DNA of 64,000 nt from Alicyclobacillus contaminans DSM 17975. GTDB lineage: Bacteria > Bacillota > Bacilli > Alicyclobacillales > Alicyclobacillaceae. Shown here one piece after another: positions 50,015 to 59,552 of the stretch. The translations under genes and the position numbers were made by a program. The DNA lies in the NCBI RefSeq assembly GCF_000429525.1, contig NZ_AUCA01000015.1:1-64000 (forward strand). The letters are read 5' to 3'. Below the pieces are notes generated by a model that did no database searches, was not told where the DNA came from, and was given only the letters and a program-made list of their open reading frames with translations. Each line of letters opens with the position of its first letter. Position 1 is the stretch's first letter.

Positions 50015-50044
50015 TTGTGGCACCGAACGAACGCGGCGTATAAT
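50015..50044 (+). promoter_or_regulatory. Promoter of the acyl-CoA synthetase gene
   Basis: TTGTGG (50015-50020), 18 bp, TATAAT (50039-50044), about 100 nt upstream of the start codon. Confidence 0.65.
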
Positions 50045-50151
50045 GTCTTGAAAGCGCAATCATTCGCAGCGTGTGCAATGGGGCAAACATCGTCCAGGTG
50101 CGCCGACGGATTAAGATAGGCCAACGATGTGAGGGAGTGAAGGGGAAGATG

Positions 50152-51771
50152 ATGGATTATCCACTGTTGTTAAAATCCATACTGTACCGCGCAGTCACTG
50201 TATTTCCGGACAAGGAGATTGTTTCCAGAGATTACTCCGGGGTGTTCCGGTACACCTACCGAGACCTGCAGCAACGCGTGTGCCGACTGGCCAACGCCCT
50301 TGCCGCGCTGGGGGTGAAGCCGGGAGAACGCGTGGCGTCCTTCGCGTGGAACCATCACCGTCATCTGGAGCTGTATTTTGCGGTTCCCTGTTCCCAGCGG
50401 ATTCTACACACGGTGAACATTCGCCTGTTTCGGGAACAGCTGATTTACACCATCAATCACGCCGAAGACTTGGTGGTTTTCGTGGACGAAGACCTGGCTC
50501 CGGTGATGGCGGATATTGCCAGCGAACTGAAAACGGTTCGCCATTATGTCGTCATGACGGACAAACCGGAACTTCCGGACCTCGGTCTGCCCAACGCCCT
50601 CCATTATGAAACACTGCTGGCCGGTGCGAGCCCAGAGTTCTCCTTTCCAGAATTCGACGAAAAAACGCCCGCCATCATCAGCTATACATCCGCGACCACT
50701 GGAGATCCCAAAGGAGTCGTCTACACGCATCGAGGGCTGTTTCTGCACTGTCTCGCATGTCTCGCCGGGGAACTCGGCGTGGACGAGGACGATGTCACCA
50801 TGCCCATCGTTCCGATGTTTCACGTCAACGCCTGGGGACGTCCGTACGTGGACACCTGGGCCGGCTGTAAACAGGTGTATCCAGGCGCACGGCCGACGCC
50901 GGAGGTGTTGTGCGACCTCATCACGAACGAGCGGGTGACGTTCAGCGCGGGTGTACCGACGGTGTGGATGGGCGTGCTCCAGCATGTGCTGTCTCATCCT
51001 GGACAGTACGACTTCAGCCATGTCCGCTATTTGATGTCCGGCGGATCGGCATTGCCCGCCTCGCTCACGCAGGCGTATCAAGAAAAGTTGGGCGTGCGGT
51101 TGTACCAGGGGTACGGCCAGACGGAAACGTCGCCGGTCACGTTCATCAACGTGCCCAAGTCCAAGTACAAAGATTTGCAGGGGCCGGAGTTGTACCGGTT
51201 GCGCGCGAAGACCGGACTGTTGCTGCCGTGCCTGGAGATGCGCGTGGTCAATGCCGACGGCAAAGAGGTGGCGCACGACGGCAAAGAAATGGGCGAGTTG
51301 CTGCTGCGCGGGCCGTGGATCATCGATGAATACTACAAGCTGCCCGAGAAAAGCCAGGAGGCCTTTGTCGACGGGTGGTTCCGGACCGGGGATATTGCCA
51401 CGGTCGATCCGGACGGCTACCTGCAGGTTGTGGACAGGACGCGCGACCTCATCAAGAGCGGAGGTGAATGGATCTCCTCGGTCGACCTCGAGAACGCCAT
51501 CATGGGCCACCCCGCAGTGGCGGAGGCGGCGGTGATTGCGATTCAACATCCGAAGTGGCAGGAACGGCCGTTGGCCTGTGTGGCCTTGAAGCCGGAGTTT
51601 CGCGGCAGGGTGACGAAGGAAGAACTGCTGGCGTACCTCTCCGACAGAGTGGCCAAGTGGTGGCTTCCGGACGACGTCATTTTCATTGACGAGGTACCCA
51701 AGACGAGCGTCGGCAAGTTCTCGAAGAAGACCCTTCGCGAACAGTATGAACAAGGGCAACTCACATCCTGA
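50152..51771 (+). CDS. Acyl-CoA synthetase (AMP-forming, medium/long-chain type)
   Basis: 539-residue ANL enzyme activating fatty acids with ATP and CoA through an acyl-AMP. AMP-binding loop [33 protein letters not shown], acid-pocket [52 protein letters not shown], and the catalytic Lys in [14 protein letters not shown]. It looks like the AlkK/medium-chain subgroup. The frame opens at 50071, but AAGGGG lies 6 nt before the ATG at 50152. It precedes a MaoC/MaoC/FabG set in the same direction, consistent with acyl-CoA metabolism. Confidence 0.93.
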   Translation: MDYPLLLKSILYRAVTVFPDKEIVSRDYSGVFRYTYRDLQQRVCRLANALAALGVKPGERVASFAWNHHRHLELYFAVPCSQRILHTVNIRLFREQLIYTINHAEDLVVFVDEDLAPVMADIASELKTVRHYVVMTDKPELPDLGLPNALHYETLLAGASPEFSFPEFDEKTPAIISYTSATTGDPKGVVYTHRGLFLHCLACLAGELGVDEDDVTMPIVPMFHVNAWGRPYVDTWAGCKQVYPGARPTPEVLCDLITNERVTFSAGVPTVWMGVLQHVLSHPGQYDFSHVRYLMSGGSALPASLTQAYQEKLGVRLYQGYGQTETSPVTFINVPKSKYKDLQGPELYRLRAKTGLLLPCLEMRVVNADGKEVAHDGKEMGELLLRGPWIIDEYYKLPEKSQEAFVDGWFRTGDIATVDPDGYLQVVDRTRDLIKSGGEWISSVDLENAIMGHPAVAEAAVIAIQHPKWQERPLACVALKPEFRGRVTKEELLAYLSDRVAKWWLPDDVIFIDEVPKTSVGKFSKKTLREQYEQGQLTS

Positions 51772-51820
51772 CCATCGCGACATGGCCCTGTTGCTTCACT
51801 CGTTGGACAAAGGTGGGGCT

Positions 51821-51864
51821 CTGACCCGCCTCGATGGTGTATGATAGAATCGACCAATCGGTCG
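51821..51864 (+). promoter_or_regulatory. Promoter and TetR-like operator of the maoC-fabG operon
   Basis: CTGACC (51821-51826), 18 bp, TAGAAT (51845-51850) is a weak promoter. CGACC-AATC-GGTCG at 51851-51864 is a palindrome directly after the -10, where a repressor would block initiation. The motif has the look of TetR-family operators; no regulator gene is adjacent. Confidence 0.55.
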
Positions 51865-51893
51865 GTAGAGATGTGTGAAAAGGAGGAGTGGCT

Positions 51894-52334
51894 GTGCCGC
51901 TTCAGGACTTCGAACCGTTTGTTGGCCGCTCGTCCTCGCCGGTGCGCAATGAGGTGGAGCGCGGTGCGATTCGGAAGTTTGCCGACGCCATCGGGGATCC
52001 GAATCCCGTGTACCGGGATGTCGAGGCGGCGGGTGGACGCCTGATTGCGCCACCGACGTTCAGCCGGACGTTTGACTATGGGCGCATCCCCGACCTTCCC
52101 CTGCCATCGGCGGGACTCATTCACGGCGAGCAGATGTTCGAGTACTTTCGACCCATTTACTCAGGGGACGTGCTCTACTGCACCTCCACCCTGCGCGAGG
52201 TGCGGGAACGCAATGGGCGGCTGGGAACCATGATTTTTCTAGTATTTGACAACACGGCGGTGGATGAAACGGGAGAATTGGTGGTTCGTGAAACACTGAC
52301 CGTCATCTGTCGGGAAGGGGGGCTTTCCGCGTGA
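51894..52334 (+). CDS. MaoC-like dehydratase subunit, HadA/MaoC-N type
   Basis: 146-residue hotdog protein. VERGAIRKFADAIGDPNPVYRD is the N-terminal MaoC (FAS1 DH) signature. The catalytic Asp-His pair is incomplete: GDPNPVY has Tyr where the partner gene has His. In mycobacterial HadAB this type is the substrate-binding subunit for (3R)-hydroxyacyl dehydration. AGGAGG lies 7 nt before the GTG at 51894; GTG 51888 is only 1 nt away. The stop overlaps the next start (GTGA), indicating a coupled heterodimer. Confidence 0.87.
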   Translation: MPLQDFEPFVGRSSSPVRNEVERGAIRKFADAIGDPNPVYRDVEAAGGRLIAPPTFSRTFDYGRIPDLPLPSAGLIHGEQMFEYFRPIYSGDVLYCTSTLREVRERNGRLGTMIFLVFDNTAVDETGELVVRETLTVICREGGLSA

Positions 52335-52744
52335 CGCGCAAACGGTTCGCCGTAGGCGACAAATTGGGTCCGCTGGTGAAGCCGCCCGTCACCAAGACGC
52401 AATTGGTGAAGTATTCGGGGGCATCCGGGGATTTCAACCCCATTCACACCGTGGACGAGTTCGCGAGAGAAGCCGGCCTTGGCGGCGTGATTGCTCACGG
52501 CATGCTGACCATGGCGTTCGTCGGCCAACTGCTGACGGACACGGTCGGAGCGATGGGCGCGCTGAAAACGTTCGGTGTCCGCTTCCGCGAAATGGTCCGT
52601 CCAGGGGACGTGTTGGTGTGCGAGGGGACGGTCACCGAGGTGGAGGAGCGCGACGGCCTCCAATATGTGACCTGCGAAGTCACCGCCACGGTCCAACAGG
52701 ATGGGCGCTTGGCGGTGGCGGGAACAGCCGTGTTCACCGTCTGA
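52331..52744 (+). CDS. MaoC-like (R)-3-hydroxyacyl dehydratase, catalytic subunit (HadB-type)
   Basis: 137-residue hotdog enzyme. YSGASGDFNPIHTVDEFAREAGLGGVIAHGMLTMAFV is the hydratase-2 motif with catalytic Asp and His. It hydrates or dehydrates (R)-3-hydroxyacyl thioesters. It pairs with the overlapping upstream subunit. The FabG-like reductase follows 68 nt on, so the pair plus reductase could interconvert 3-oxo-, 3-hydroxy- and enoyl-thioesters. Confidence 0.9.
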   Translation: MTRKRFAVGDKLGPLVKPPVTKTQLVKYSGASGDFNPIHTVDEFAREAGLGGVIAHGMLTMAFVGQLLTDTVGAMGALKTFGVRFREMVRPGDVLVCEGTVTEVEERDGLQYVTCEVTATVQQDGRLAVAGTAVFTV

Positions 52745-52812
52745 AGCGAGTATATCAGTCGGATCCGTACTTCTCAATACGAAACTGCACAACGGGAGAA
52801 GGAGAGATGCAT

Positions 52813-53574
52813 ATGGCAAACTTGGCGGGCCGGACAGCCATGGTGACCGGCGCGGCGCGGGGCATTGGCGCGGCGACCGCGAAGCGGTTGGCGAGAGACG
52901 GTGCAAAGGTGGCCGTGGTGGACCTGAACGAGGCAGCCTGTGAGGCCGTGGTGGCGGAAATCCGCACTGCGGGTGGCGAGGCGCTGGCGGTCACGTGCAA
53001 TGTGGCGGATGCGGGGCAGGTGGAAGCTGCGGTGGAGAACATCGTTTCCACGTTCGGAAGTCTGGATATTCTTGTGAATAACGCGGGCGTGATCCGGGAT
53101 AACCTGTTGTTCAAGATGACGGACGACGACTGGGACACCGTCATGAATGTGCACCTGCGCGGACACTTTTTGTGCAGCCGCGCCGCACAGCGTCACATGG
53201 TGGCCAACCGGTTCGGCAAAATTGTCAACGTCAGCAGCACATCGGCCCTGGGCAATCGGGGACAGGCCAATTACGCCGCGGCCAAGGCGGGGATTCAAGG
53301 GTTCACGAAAACGCTCGCCATTGAGCTCGGCCAGTTCAATATCAATGTCAACGCGGTGGCCCCCGGCTTTATCGACACCGATATGACGAAACAGACGGCC
53401 GAGCGGATGGGCATCAGCCCGGATGAATTCAAGGCGTACATGGCGAAAGAGATCCCGCTGCGGCGCATCGGCCAACCGGAGGACGTCGCCAACGTGATTG
53501 CGTTTTTGTGCAGTGAGGATGCCAGTTTTGTGTCCGGACAGGTGATTTATGTCGCGGGTGGACCGCGCGGCTGA
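52813..53574 (+). CDS. FabG-like 3-oxoacyl-(ACP/CoA) reductase, SDR family
   Basis: 253-residue short-chain dehydrogenase. TGAARGIGAA (cofactor loop), NNAG, the SS...YAAAK catalytic Ser-Tyr-Lys (NVSSTSALGNRGQANYAAAKAG) and PGFIDTDMT are all intact. VVDLNEA in strand 2 (Asp) suggests NAD(H) preference. AAGGAG lies 8 nt before the ATG at 52813; ATG 52807 is too near. The nearby dehydratase genes suggest action on acyl-CoA; PHB-type acetoacetyl-CoA reduction is an alternative. Confidence 0.92.
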   Translation: MANLAGRTAMVTGAARGIGAATAKRLARDGAKVAVVDLNEAACEAVVAEIRTAGGEALAVTCNVADAGQVEAAVENIVSTFGSLDILVNNAGVIRDNLLFKMTDDDWDTVMNVHLRGHFLCSRAAQRHMVANRFGKIVNVSSTSALGNRGQANYAAAKAGIQGFTKTLAIELGQFNINVNAVAPGFIDTDMTKQTAERMGISPDEFKAYMAKEIPLRRIGQPEDVANVIAFLCSEDASFVSGQVIYVAGGPRG

Positions 53575-53607
53575 GGGCAGACGTCCGGATGGTGAGTGGG
53601 TTCGCGA

Positions 53608-53649
53608 AGCCCGGCTCCCCAACGCACGCGGTTGGGCGGCCGGGCTTTT
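53608..53649 (+). terminator. Terminator of the maoC-fabG operon
   Basis: AGCCCGGC and GCCGGGCT form the outer stem, CCCAAC and GTTGGG an inner one; TTTT follows. It lies between convergent genes. Confidence 0.82.
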
Positions 53650-53654
53650 CCGGT

Positions 53655-55847
53655 TCATCGGCCAGCGGCACGGATGACGACTAGCTGATGCAGGGCGCGT
53701 GTGCATGCGGTGTACAGCAATCGGCGTTCTTCCGGCGCATATGCGTCAGCGTCGCTGACAATCACGGCGTCGAACTCCAATCCCTTGGCGAGATAGGAAG
53801 GCACCACCACCACGCCCGATTGGAACGTGTCCGCGTTCGCCGTTATCAGATGGACAGACCATCGGCTGGAGAGCGCGCGGTGCATGGATTCCGTGTCGCT
53901 GGCGGTCCGACAGATGACAGCGATGGATGCACTCGATGGCTGGAGCGCCTCCACTGCGTCCGCCACAGCCCTGATGCGCTCCGTCACGGGCACCGAGAGG
54001 ACCTGTGGCGCGTCGCCGCCGCGACGAATGGAATCAGCGACGTCGGGTTCACCGAGCACGTCCGCCGCAAAACGGAGAATTTCGGCTGTGGAACGGTAGC
54101 TCTTGTGCAACCGACAAACGGCCGTTTCCCCTGGGCCGAACAGTTCATCGAGGTGGTGGAACTCGTTCGCCGGCATCAGGGGGTGCACCGATTGATGAAG
54201 GTCACCCAGCACGGTGAATCCGGCGCGCGGAAACAGGCGGCGGAGCGCGTCGTACTGCAGCCGCGTGTAGTCCTGGGCTTCGTCCACCAGCACGTGCCGA
54301 ATGTCCTCGCGGTGCACCGGAGGGAGCATCGCGGTGTACAGGTAGAGGATGGGCATTGCGTCCTCGTACGGAATGGGGCCGCCATCCGCGAGGGCGGCCA
54401 CGGTGTGTCGGCGGATTTCCGCCATTTCGGCCGGCAAACCCAAACCCTGGCTCACCGCGGCGAACGTTTCATCCCGCTCAAACAACTGCCGGTACAACCG
54501 CAGTGGAAGCTCCCGCACTTGGCGCTCGAAGTCGGCGCGGAGTTTGTCCGCTTCGCGCTTCGCCTGGCGGCGGCTCATGTCCTGAATCTCATCGTCGGTA
54601 CCGATGTAGTCGGTTCGCGCCATCCACTTCTCGGTCAGGCGCTGTTGCAGCGCGTCAGACCACTTGCGAAGCGCACCGTCCAGTCTGTCCGCCAGATGCT
54701 GAAAACGCGCGGGCATGCGATAACGGGCCAGGGGCCCGTAGAACCATTCCGCCAGCGTTTCTGCGCGCAGCACCACCTTGCCCCGCAGGCGCAGTGGGGC
54801 AAAGGAAATGCCCCGCCGCGACAGGTGTTCCACATAGCGTTGCATGAGTTCGTAGAAAACACGGCTGAACTTGAGTCGAATGCTCTCGGCTTTGATGGCC
54901 GAGACGCCATCCAGTACGGCATCCAGATGCGCATAGAACGATTCCATCGGGATGTCGAGCGCGTAGGCGCGACGCACATAATCCATGAAAGTGGCCGTTT
55001 GGACGTTATCCTCTCCCAACTCCGGCAGGACGTTCGAGATGTAATCCTGAAAAATCGCGTTCGGGGTGAAAAACAGAACCTGCTGAGAGGCGAGAGATTG
55101 CCGACGTACGTACAACAGGTAGGCAATCCGTTGCAGGGCGACAGACGTTTTGCCGCTTCCTGCGGGTCCCTGCACCACGAACACGCGGTGATCGATATTG
55201 CGAATGGCCTGATTCTGCTCCCGTTGGATGCTGGTCACGATGGAGGTCATTCGTTCATCCGCGTGCTTGGCCAGGAGGGATTGAAGCATATCGTCGCCAA
55301 TGTGCACATCGGTGTCGAACATTCCCTCCAGAGTACGGCCCTGGATGCGGTATTGGCGCTTCAGGATCATTTGCCCCGTCTCTTCACCGAGCGGTGTGTT
55401 GACCGAGAACGGCCCCGGGGTTGCATCGTAATACACGCTGGCAATGGGAGCTCGCCAATCGTGCACCAATATTTTCATATTGTTCGGCCGCCGGATGGTG
55501 GCGATGCCCAGATAGAATGTTTCCGGCGACGGCGTATCTTGAAACCGCAGGTCCATGCGGGCGAAGTACGGCCGGCGTTGAATCTGGTTGTAATGCTCCA
55601 CGAGTCGGTCGAACGTCTCGTAGTCCCGCGACTGGTCCGCCAGGTCGGCCACGTGCTGCGCCTGCAGAATACGGATTTCCTCGCTGGCAGCGTCGTGGCC
55701 CACGTTTTCCCACATGTACCGACGATGCTCCAACAAGTCTTGGAAACGCTTTGACGACGCCTGTGTCGCCCTGGCTTTCGCGGCATCGAGGGTGTCCTGC
55801 ACCTGTTCCAGGTAAGCTTGTTCAAAGTTCCATTCCTTCGCGTCCAT
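53655..55847 (-). CDS. helD: HelD-type UvrD-like helicase/ATPase
   Basis: 730-residue SF1 motor of the class that removes stalled RNA polymerase. An N-terminal coiled arm (about 1-80) is followed by YFARMDLRFQD and VHDWRAPIASVYYDA, typical of HelD. Walker A is FVVQGPAGSGKTSVALQRIAYLLY (about 225-248), Walker B is RHVLVDEAQDYTRLQYDAL, motif III is FTVLGDLHQSVHP, and motif VI lies in LLYTACTRALHQLVV. GGAGGTG lies 5 nt before the ATG at 55847; GTG 55853 overlaps that site. B. subtilis HelD (YvgS) is 774 aa. Divergent from the riboswitch transcript. Confidence 0.92.
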   Translation of the reverse strand: MDAKEWNFEQAYLEQVQDTLDAAKARATQASSKRFQDLLEHRRYMWENVGHDAASEEIRILQAQHVADLADQSRDYETFDRLVEHYNQIQRRPYFARMDLRFQDTPSPETFYLGIATIRRPNNMKILVHDWRAPIASVYYDATPGPFSVNTPLGEETGQMILKRQYRIQGRTLEGMFDTDVHIGDDMLQSLLAKHADERMTSIVTSIQREQNQAIRNIDHRVFVVQGPAGSGKTSVALQRIAYLLYVRRQSLASQQVLFFTPNAIFQDYISNVLPELGEDNVQTATFMDYVRRAYALDIPMESFYAHLDAVLDGVSAIKAESIRLKFSRVFYELMQRYVEHLSRRGISFAPLRLRGKVVLRAETLAEWFYGPLARYRMPARFQHLADRLDGALRKWSDALQQRLTEKWMARTDYIGTDDEIQDMSRRQAKREADKLRADFERQVRELPLRLYRQLFERDETFAAVSQGLGLPAEMAEIRRHTVAALADGGPIPYEDAMPILYLYTAMLPPVHREDIRHVLVDEAQDYTRLQYDALRRLFPRAGFTVLGDLHQSVHPLMPANEFHHLDELFGPGETAVCRLHKSYRSTAEILRFAADVLGEPDVADSIRRGGDAPQVLSVPVTERIRAVADAVEALQPSSASIAVICRTASDTESMHRALSSRWSVHLITANADTFQSGVVVVPSYLAKGLEFDAVIVSDADAYAPEERRLLYTACTRALHQLVVIRAAGR

Positions 55848-56020
55848 GGGCACACCTCCGTGCAGACTCGCATCACCTGTGATGCACCGAACCTTATCTT
55901 AACCGAGTCGTTGCATTCCATAAATCCGTCGTTTCTTCATTCACCTGATTCCGCGGTCATTCAGCTCCGCACCGCGCCACACACCGCGCAAAATCAGCGG
56001 AGGCCACGTGGACCTGCGTG

Positions 56021-56049
56021 TTGCACCGCCCACAGTCTTTTGATAAGAT
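56021..56049 (+). promoter_or_regulatory. Promoter of the c-di-AMP riboswitch transcript
   Basis: TTGCAC (56021-56026), 17 bp, TAAGAT (56044-56049); start near 56056, just where the riboswitch begins. The preceding part of the gap after helD has no other feature. Confidence 0.78.
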
Positions 56050-56057
56050 GGTCACAC

Positions 56058-56192
56058 AATCGGATATTCGCGCTGAATCCCGAATGGGAGCGGGGGACCC
56101 ACGACTTCTGGGGTGAATCCGGCCACGGCTGGTAGGGCAGTCTCTCCTGTCCGAATCCGACAGCTAACTTCGTAAGCGTACCATGAGAGCAC
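56058..56192 (+). ncRNA. c-di-AMP riboswitch (ydaO/yuaA type)
   Basis: The aptamer core is unmistakable: CGCTGAAT, then GGGGGACCCA, TGGGGTGAATCC, GGTAGGGC, CTCTCCTGTCCGAATCCGAC, AGCTAACTTCGTAAGCG and closing GAGAG, in the order and spacing of the ydaO-yuaA class. These sense c-di-AMP and usually turn off cell-wall hydrolase or potassium/osmolyte genes. Its own promoter precedes it and a strong terminator follows 30 nt later. No convincing ORF lies in the next 680 nt on this strand, so the regulated gene is missing or is the distant ilvE. Confidence 0.94.
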
Positions 56193-56221
56193 ACTCGTGT
56201 GTGATGTCTGCATAGACCGTG

Positions 56222-56251
56222 AGCCCCTTCAGTGCAACTGTGGGGGCTTTT
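56222..56251 (+). terminator. Riboswitch expression-platform terminator
   Basis: AGCCCC-TT-CAGT pairs with ACTG-T-GGGGGCT around GCA, followed by TTTTG. Confidence 0.9.
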
Positions 56252-56896
56252 GTTCGTCTTCATCCATTCGCTGTATGGCATTGTGAACGATGGGATTGAC
56301 GAATGGAACGAGTCAGCCTATCGTTGATGGCAAATAAACGAACGTAATGGATGAGGTTTGTTATCAAACAAACGATTTTTTAGTCCTATCGCATTCGTTT
56401 TGTAAAACATATTTACACAGAGACGCGGGTGTGAATTCGGGCAGGCGCAGTCGCTGGCTTAGGCATGTCTTTCATCGTTTTTTCACAATTCCTCTCAATT
56501 CTTCTTCACATCGATAGGTAACCGCTTACACGTCAGAATGCTCCGGATTTCATGCAATTCCGTTGTATTGACCTCCATCGTCCGCATCGGTACAATCACA
56601 ACAACAGCTTTTGCAGTCCCCGCCATGGCGCGGAAAACGCCGCTTCGGCATCCCCAGGGATGGCATTCACCGTCTCGTTGGCAGTGAGGGACTGCAAACG
56701 GTGCAGCAGGCTCAGGAGGGTATCTAGGGTTCCGCTGTGATTTCAACACAGGACAAATTGGACCGAGCGATGCCAGCACCCAATCGGTGTACACCGTGAG
56801 GATAAAAGCCTCCGCGGAAGGTTCTGAACCGGAAAGCCCAGATGGCCGTATGGACGGAACTGAATGCAGAGGTCTCTTTATTTCAATTTTAGTAGT
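56252..56896. other. Non-coding stretch between riboswitch and ilv operon
   Basis: No convincing gene. 56330-56420 is markedly AT-rich against the surroundings and contains GTTTGTT-ATCA-AACAAAC then GA and six T (56356-56381), a second possible terminator. A leftward open frame at 56495-56794 (99 codons) has no ribosome site or recognisable homology; its end (AVVVIVPMRTMEVNTTEL) could be a gene remnant. The inverted-repeat element is listed separately. This may be the grave of the gene once controlled by the riboswitch. Confidence 0.6.
56610..56698. repeat. 89-bp inverted-repeat element with inner hairpins
   Basis: TTTGCAGTCCC (56610-56620) and GGGACTGCAAA (56688-56698) are perfect 11-bp inverted repeats. 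Inside, GGCG/CGCC (56627-56641) and CATCCC-CA-GGGATG (56649-56662) form two more hairpins. It could be a structured RNA or a miniature inverted-repeat element; no target duplication is evident. Confidence 0.5.
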
Positions 56897-56902
56897 TATA
56901 AT
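56897..56902 (+). promoter_or_regulatory. -10 element of the ilv-leu operon
   Basis: TATAAT 26 bp before the ilvE start; the -35 (about TCTTTA, 56875) is poor, hinting at activator need. The leader would be about 20 nt, leaving no room for a T-box. Confidence 0.55.
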
Positions 56903-56928
56903 ATTCCGACATCTGAGGAGGACCTGAC

Positions 56929-57831
56929 ATGGGACAATGGATTTTCATGAACGACCAATTCGTTCCTCGCGAGGAAGCCAAAGTTTCCGTGTTTGACCAC
57001 GGATTCTTGTATGGCGACGGGATTTTTGAAGGAATTCGCTCCTATGACTGCAATGTGTTTCGATTGGGTGCTCACGTGGAACGGCTGTACGAGTCCGCCA
57101 AAACGGTGATGTTGAATATGCCCTATTCGCCGAGTGAAATGGAAGACGTGATTGTTCGAACCTTGCAGAAGAACGAATTAGCAAGCGCCTACATTCGTGT
57201 GGTCGTTTCACGCGGCATCGGCAATCTCGGGCTCGATCCGTTCAGTTGCCAACAGCCTCAGGTGATTGTGATTGCGGAGCAGCTCGCGATGTTCCCGAAG
57301 GAGATGTATGAGTCGGGCACCGCGCTGGTGACGGTGCCGACGCGGCGGAACCGTCCGGATGCGCTGAATCCGAAGATCAAATCTCTGAACTATCTCAATA
57401 ACATTCTCATCCGCATCGAGGCTCATCAAGCGGGAGCGTCGGAAGCGCTGACGCTGAACACCGAGGGATATGTGACAGAGGGGTCCGGTGACAACGTGTT
57501 CTTGGTCAAGCGCGGCGTTTTGTACACGCCTCCTTGCTACCTGGGCGCACTGGACGGCATCACGCGGCGCGCGGTCATGGAAGTGGCGGAAAAATCGGGG
57601 TACGTGGTGAAAGAAGAGCCTTTCACGCTGCACGATGTGTACAACGCGGACGAGGTCTTCCTGACCGGTACAGCGGTGGAGATCATGCCGGTGATTCGTG
57701 TGGACAGCCGGCAGATTGGAACGGGGAAACCGGGGCCGCATACGTTCCGGTTGCTGGAAGAGTTCCGCAAGTTGACGAGGACGGACGGTGTGAAATACAC
57801 GCTGAATAACGTGCATGCAGAATTGGCGTAA
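56929..57831 (+). CDS. ilvE: Branched-chain amino acid aminotransferase
   Basis: 300-residue fold-type IV PLP enzyme for the last step of Leu, Ile and Val synthesis. [25 protein letters not shown] starts the family pattern; the PLP lysine is in [30 protein letters not shown] and [13 protein letters not shown] bind cofactor and substrate; [14 protein letters not shown] ends the core. GGAGG lies 7 nt before the ATG. First gene of ilvE-D-B-N-C-leuA, 13 nt before ilvD. Length is normal. Confidence 0.95.
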   Translation: MGQWIFMNDQFVPREEAKVSVFDHGFLYGDGIFEGIRSYDCNVFRLGAHVERLYESAKTVMLNMPYSPSEMEDVIVRTLQKNELASAYIRVVVSRGIGNLGLDPFSCQQPQVIVIAEQLAMFPKEMYESGTALVTVPTRRNRPDALNPKIKSLNYLNNILIRIEAHQAGASEALTLNTEGYVTEGSGDNVFLVKRGVLYTPPCYLGALDGITRRAVMEVAEKSGYVVKEEPFTLHDVYNADEVFLTGTAVEIMPVIRVDSRQIGTGKPGPHTFRLLEEFRKLTRTDGVKYTLNNVHAELA

Positions 57832-57844
57832 AGGAGTTTTACAG

Positions 57845-59515
57845 ATGCGCAGCGACATGATCAAAAAGGGTGTCGATAGGGCGCCTCACCGAAGTCTGCT
57901 GTATGCCACAGGGCTGGTCAAACCGACGGATTTGCCGAAACCGTTCATCGGGGTCTGTAACTCGTATGTGGATATTGTGCCGGGCCACGTTCATCTCCGC
58001 GAACTGGGCGACGTTGTGAAGCAGGCCATTCGCGAAGCCGGTGGCATTCCGTTCGAATTCAACACCATCGGGGTGGACGACGGCATCGCGATGGGGCACA
58101 TCGGCATGCGATACTCGCTGCCGAGCCGCGAGCTGATTGCCGATGCCGCCGAGACGATGATCCAAGCGCACTGGTTTGACGGCATCTTCTTCATGCCGAA
58201 CTGCGACAAAATCACGCCCGGTATGCTGATGGCGGCCGTTCGTGCTAATGTGCCTGCGGTATTTGTCTCCGGGGGGCCGATGGCGGCGGGCAGGGCCAAG
58301 AACGGTAAACAGCTGTCCCTCACTTCCGTGTTCGAAGGTGTGGGCGGCTACAAATCCGGCCGCATCACGGCGGAGGAGTTGCAGGACATCGAATCCAACG
58401 CGTGTCCGACGTGCGGCAGCTGTAGCGGAATGTTCACCGCCAATTCGATGAACTGCATCATGGAGATGCTGGGAATTGCGCCTCCGGGAAACGGTACTGT
58501 ACTCGCAGTATCCGAACAGCGAAAAGACCTCATTTTTGAAGCCGCACGCCACCTGATGCGCCTCATTGAGCAGGACGTGCGTCCACGCGACATCATCACC
58601 GCCGAAGCCATCGATGACGCGTTTGCTCTCGACATGGCGATGGGCGGCAGCACCAACACGGTCCTGCACCTCCTGGCGATTGCGCACGAGGCGGGCATTG
58701 ACTACAGCCTCGAGCGCATCAACGAGATCGCCAAGCGCGTCCCGTACTTGGCCAAAATCAGCCCGGCCTCGGACTACTCGATTCACGATGTCCACCTGGC
58801 CGGTGGCATCCAGGCCATCATCCACGAACTGTCCCAGATTGACGGGGCCATCCACCCAGATCGAATCACCATCACCGGACGAACCATCGGCGAAAACGCC
58901 GCGAATGCGGAAATCAAGAATCCGGAGGTCATTCGCCCCCGACACAATCCGTACAGCCCTGTCGGCGGACTATCCATTCTCTATGGCAACCTGGCTCCGG
59001 ACGGCGCGGTCATTAAAGTGGGCGCAGTCGATCCGAGCATCAAACGGTTCGAAGGCACCGCCATTGTGTTCGATTCCCAGGACGCCGCGCAGCAGGGCAT
59101 TGACAACGGCAGCGTCCGACCGGGACATGTGGTGGTCATCCGCTACGAAGGGCCGAAGGGCGGCCCGGGAATGCCGGAAATGTTGGCGCCGACGTCGTCC
59201 ATTGTCGGACGGGGACTCGATACGGACGTGGCCCTCATCACGGACGGCCGATTCTCCGGTGCCACGCGGGGCATCTGCGTTGGCCACATCTCGCCGGAAG
59301 CAGCGGAAGGCGGGCCCATCGGTCTGATAGAGGCCGGAGACCGGATTGTGATTGATTTGGAAGCGAGGACGATTGAACTCTGCGTCAGCGACGAGGAACT
59401 GGCGGCGCGTAGAGCGCGGTTCACTCCGCCGGAACCCAAGGTCAATTTCGGCTATTTGAAGCGCTATGCCCAGTTGGTCACTTCGGCCAATACGGGCGGC
59501 GTGTTGAAAGCATAA
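57845..59515 (+). CDS. ilvD: Dihydroxy-acid dehydratase
   Basis: 556-residue Fe-S enzyme dehydrating 2,3-dihydroxy-isovalerate and -methylvalerate to the 2-keto acids. Cluster-binding Cys sit in [28 protein letters not shown] and [51 protein letters not shown] and [19 protein letters not shown] are family signatures. AAGGAG lies 8 nt before the ATG at 57845; an in-frame start at 57815 would overlap ilvE. Full length. Confidence 0.96.
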   Translation: MRSDMIKKGVDRAPHRSLLYATGLVKPTDLPKPFIGVCNSYVDIVPGHVHLRELGDVVKQAIREAGGIPFEFNTIGVDDGIAMGHIGMRYSLPSRELIADAAETMIQAHWFDGIFFMPNCDKITPGMLMAAVRANVPAVFVSGGPMAAGRAKNGKQLSLTSVFEGVGGYKSGRITAEELQDIESNACPTCGSCSGMFTANSMNCIMEMLGIAPPGNGTVLAVSEQRKDLIFEAARHLMRLIEQDVRPRDIITAEAIDDAFALDMAMGGSTNTVLHLLAIAHEAGIDYSLERINEIAKRVPYLAKISPASDYSIHDVHLAGGIQAIIHELSQIDGAIHPDRITITGRTIGENAANAEIKNPEVIRPRHNPYSPVGGLSILYGNLAPDGAVIKVGAVDPSIKRFEGTAIVFDSQDAAQQGIDNGSVRPGHVVVIRYEGPKGGPGMPEMLAPTSSIVGRGLDTDVALITDGRFSGATRGICVGHISPEAAEGGPIGLIEAGDRIVIDLEARTIELCVSDEELAARRARFTPPEPKVNFGYLKRYAQLVTSANTGGVLKA

Positions 59516-59552
59516 ATGCACAGGGCAAGACGCCCAACGAGGAGGGATGGCG

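Noticed and set aside
53688-55754. 688-codon plus-strand frame opposite helD
   Set aside because: Shadow frame; HelD motifs on the minus strand are complete.
56700-56760. Possible T-box core (GGGTTCCGC) before ilvE
   Set aside because: Lacks the TGGNACC part and a matching antiterminator; lies upstream of the likely -10.
56495-56794. 99-codon minus-strand ORF
   Set aside because: No ribosome site, no recognisable domain, and it spans the inverted-repeat element; kept only as a possible remnant.
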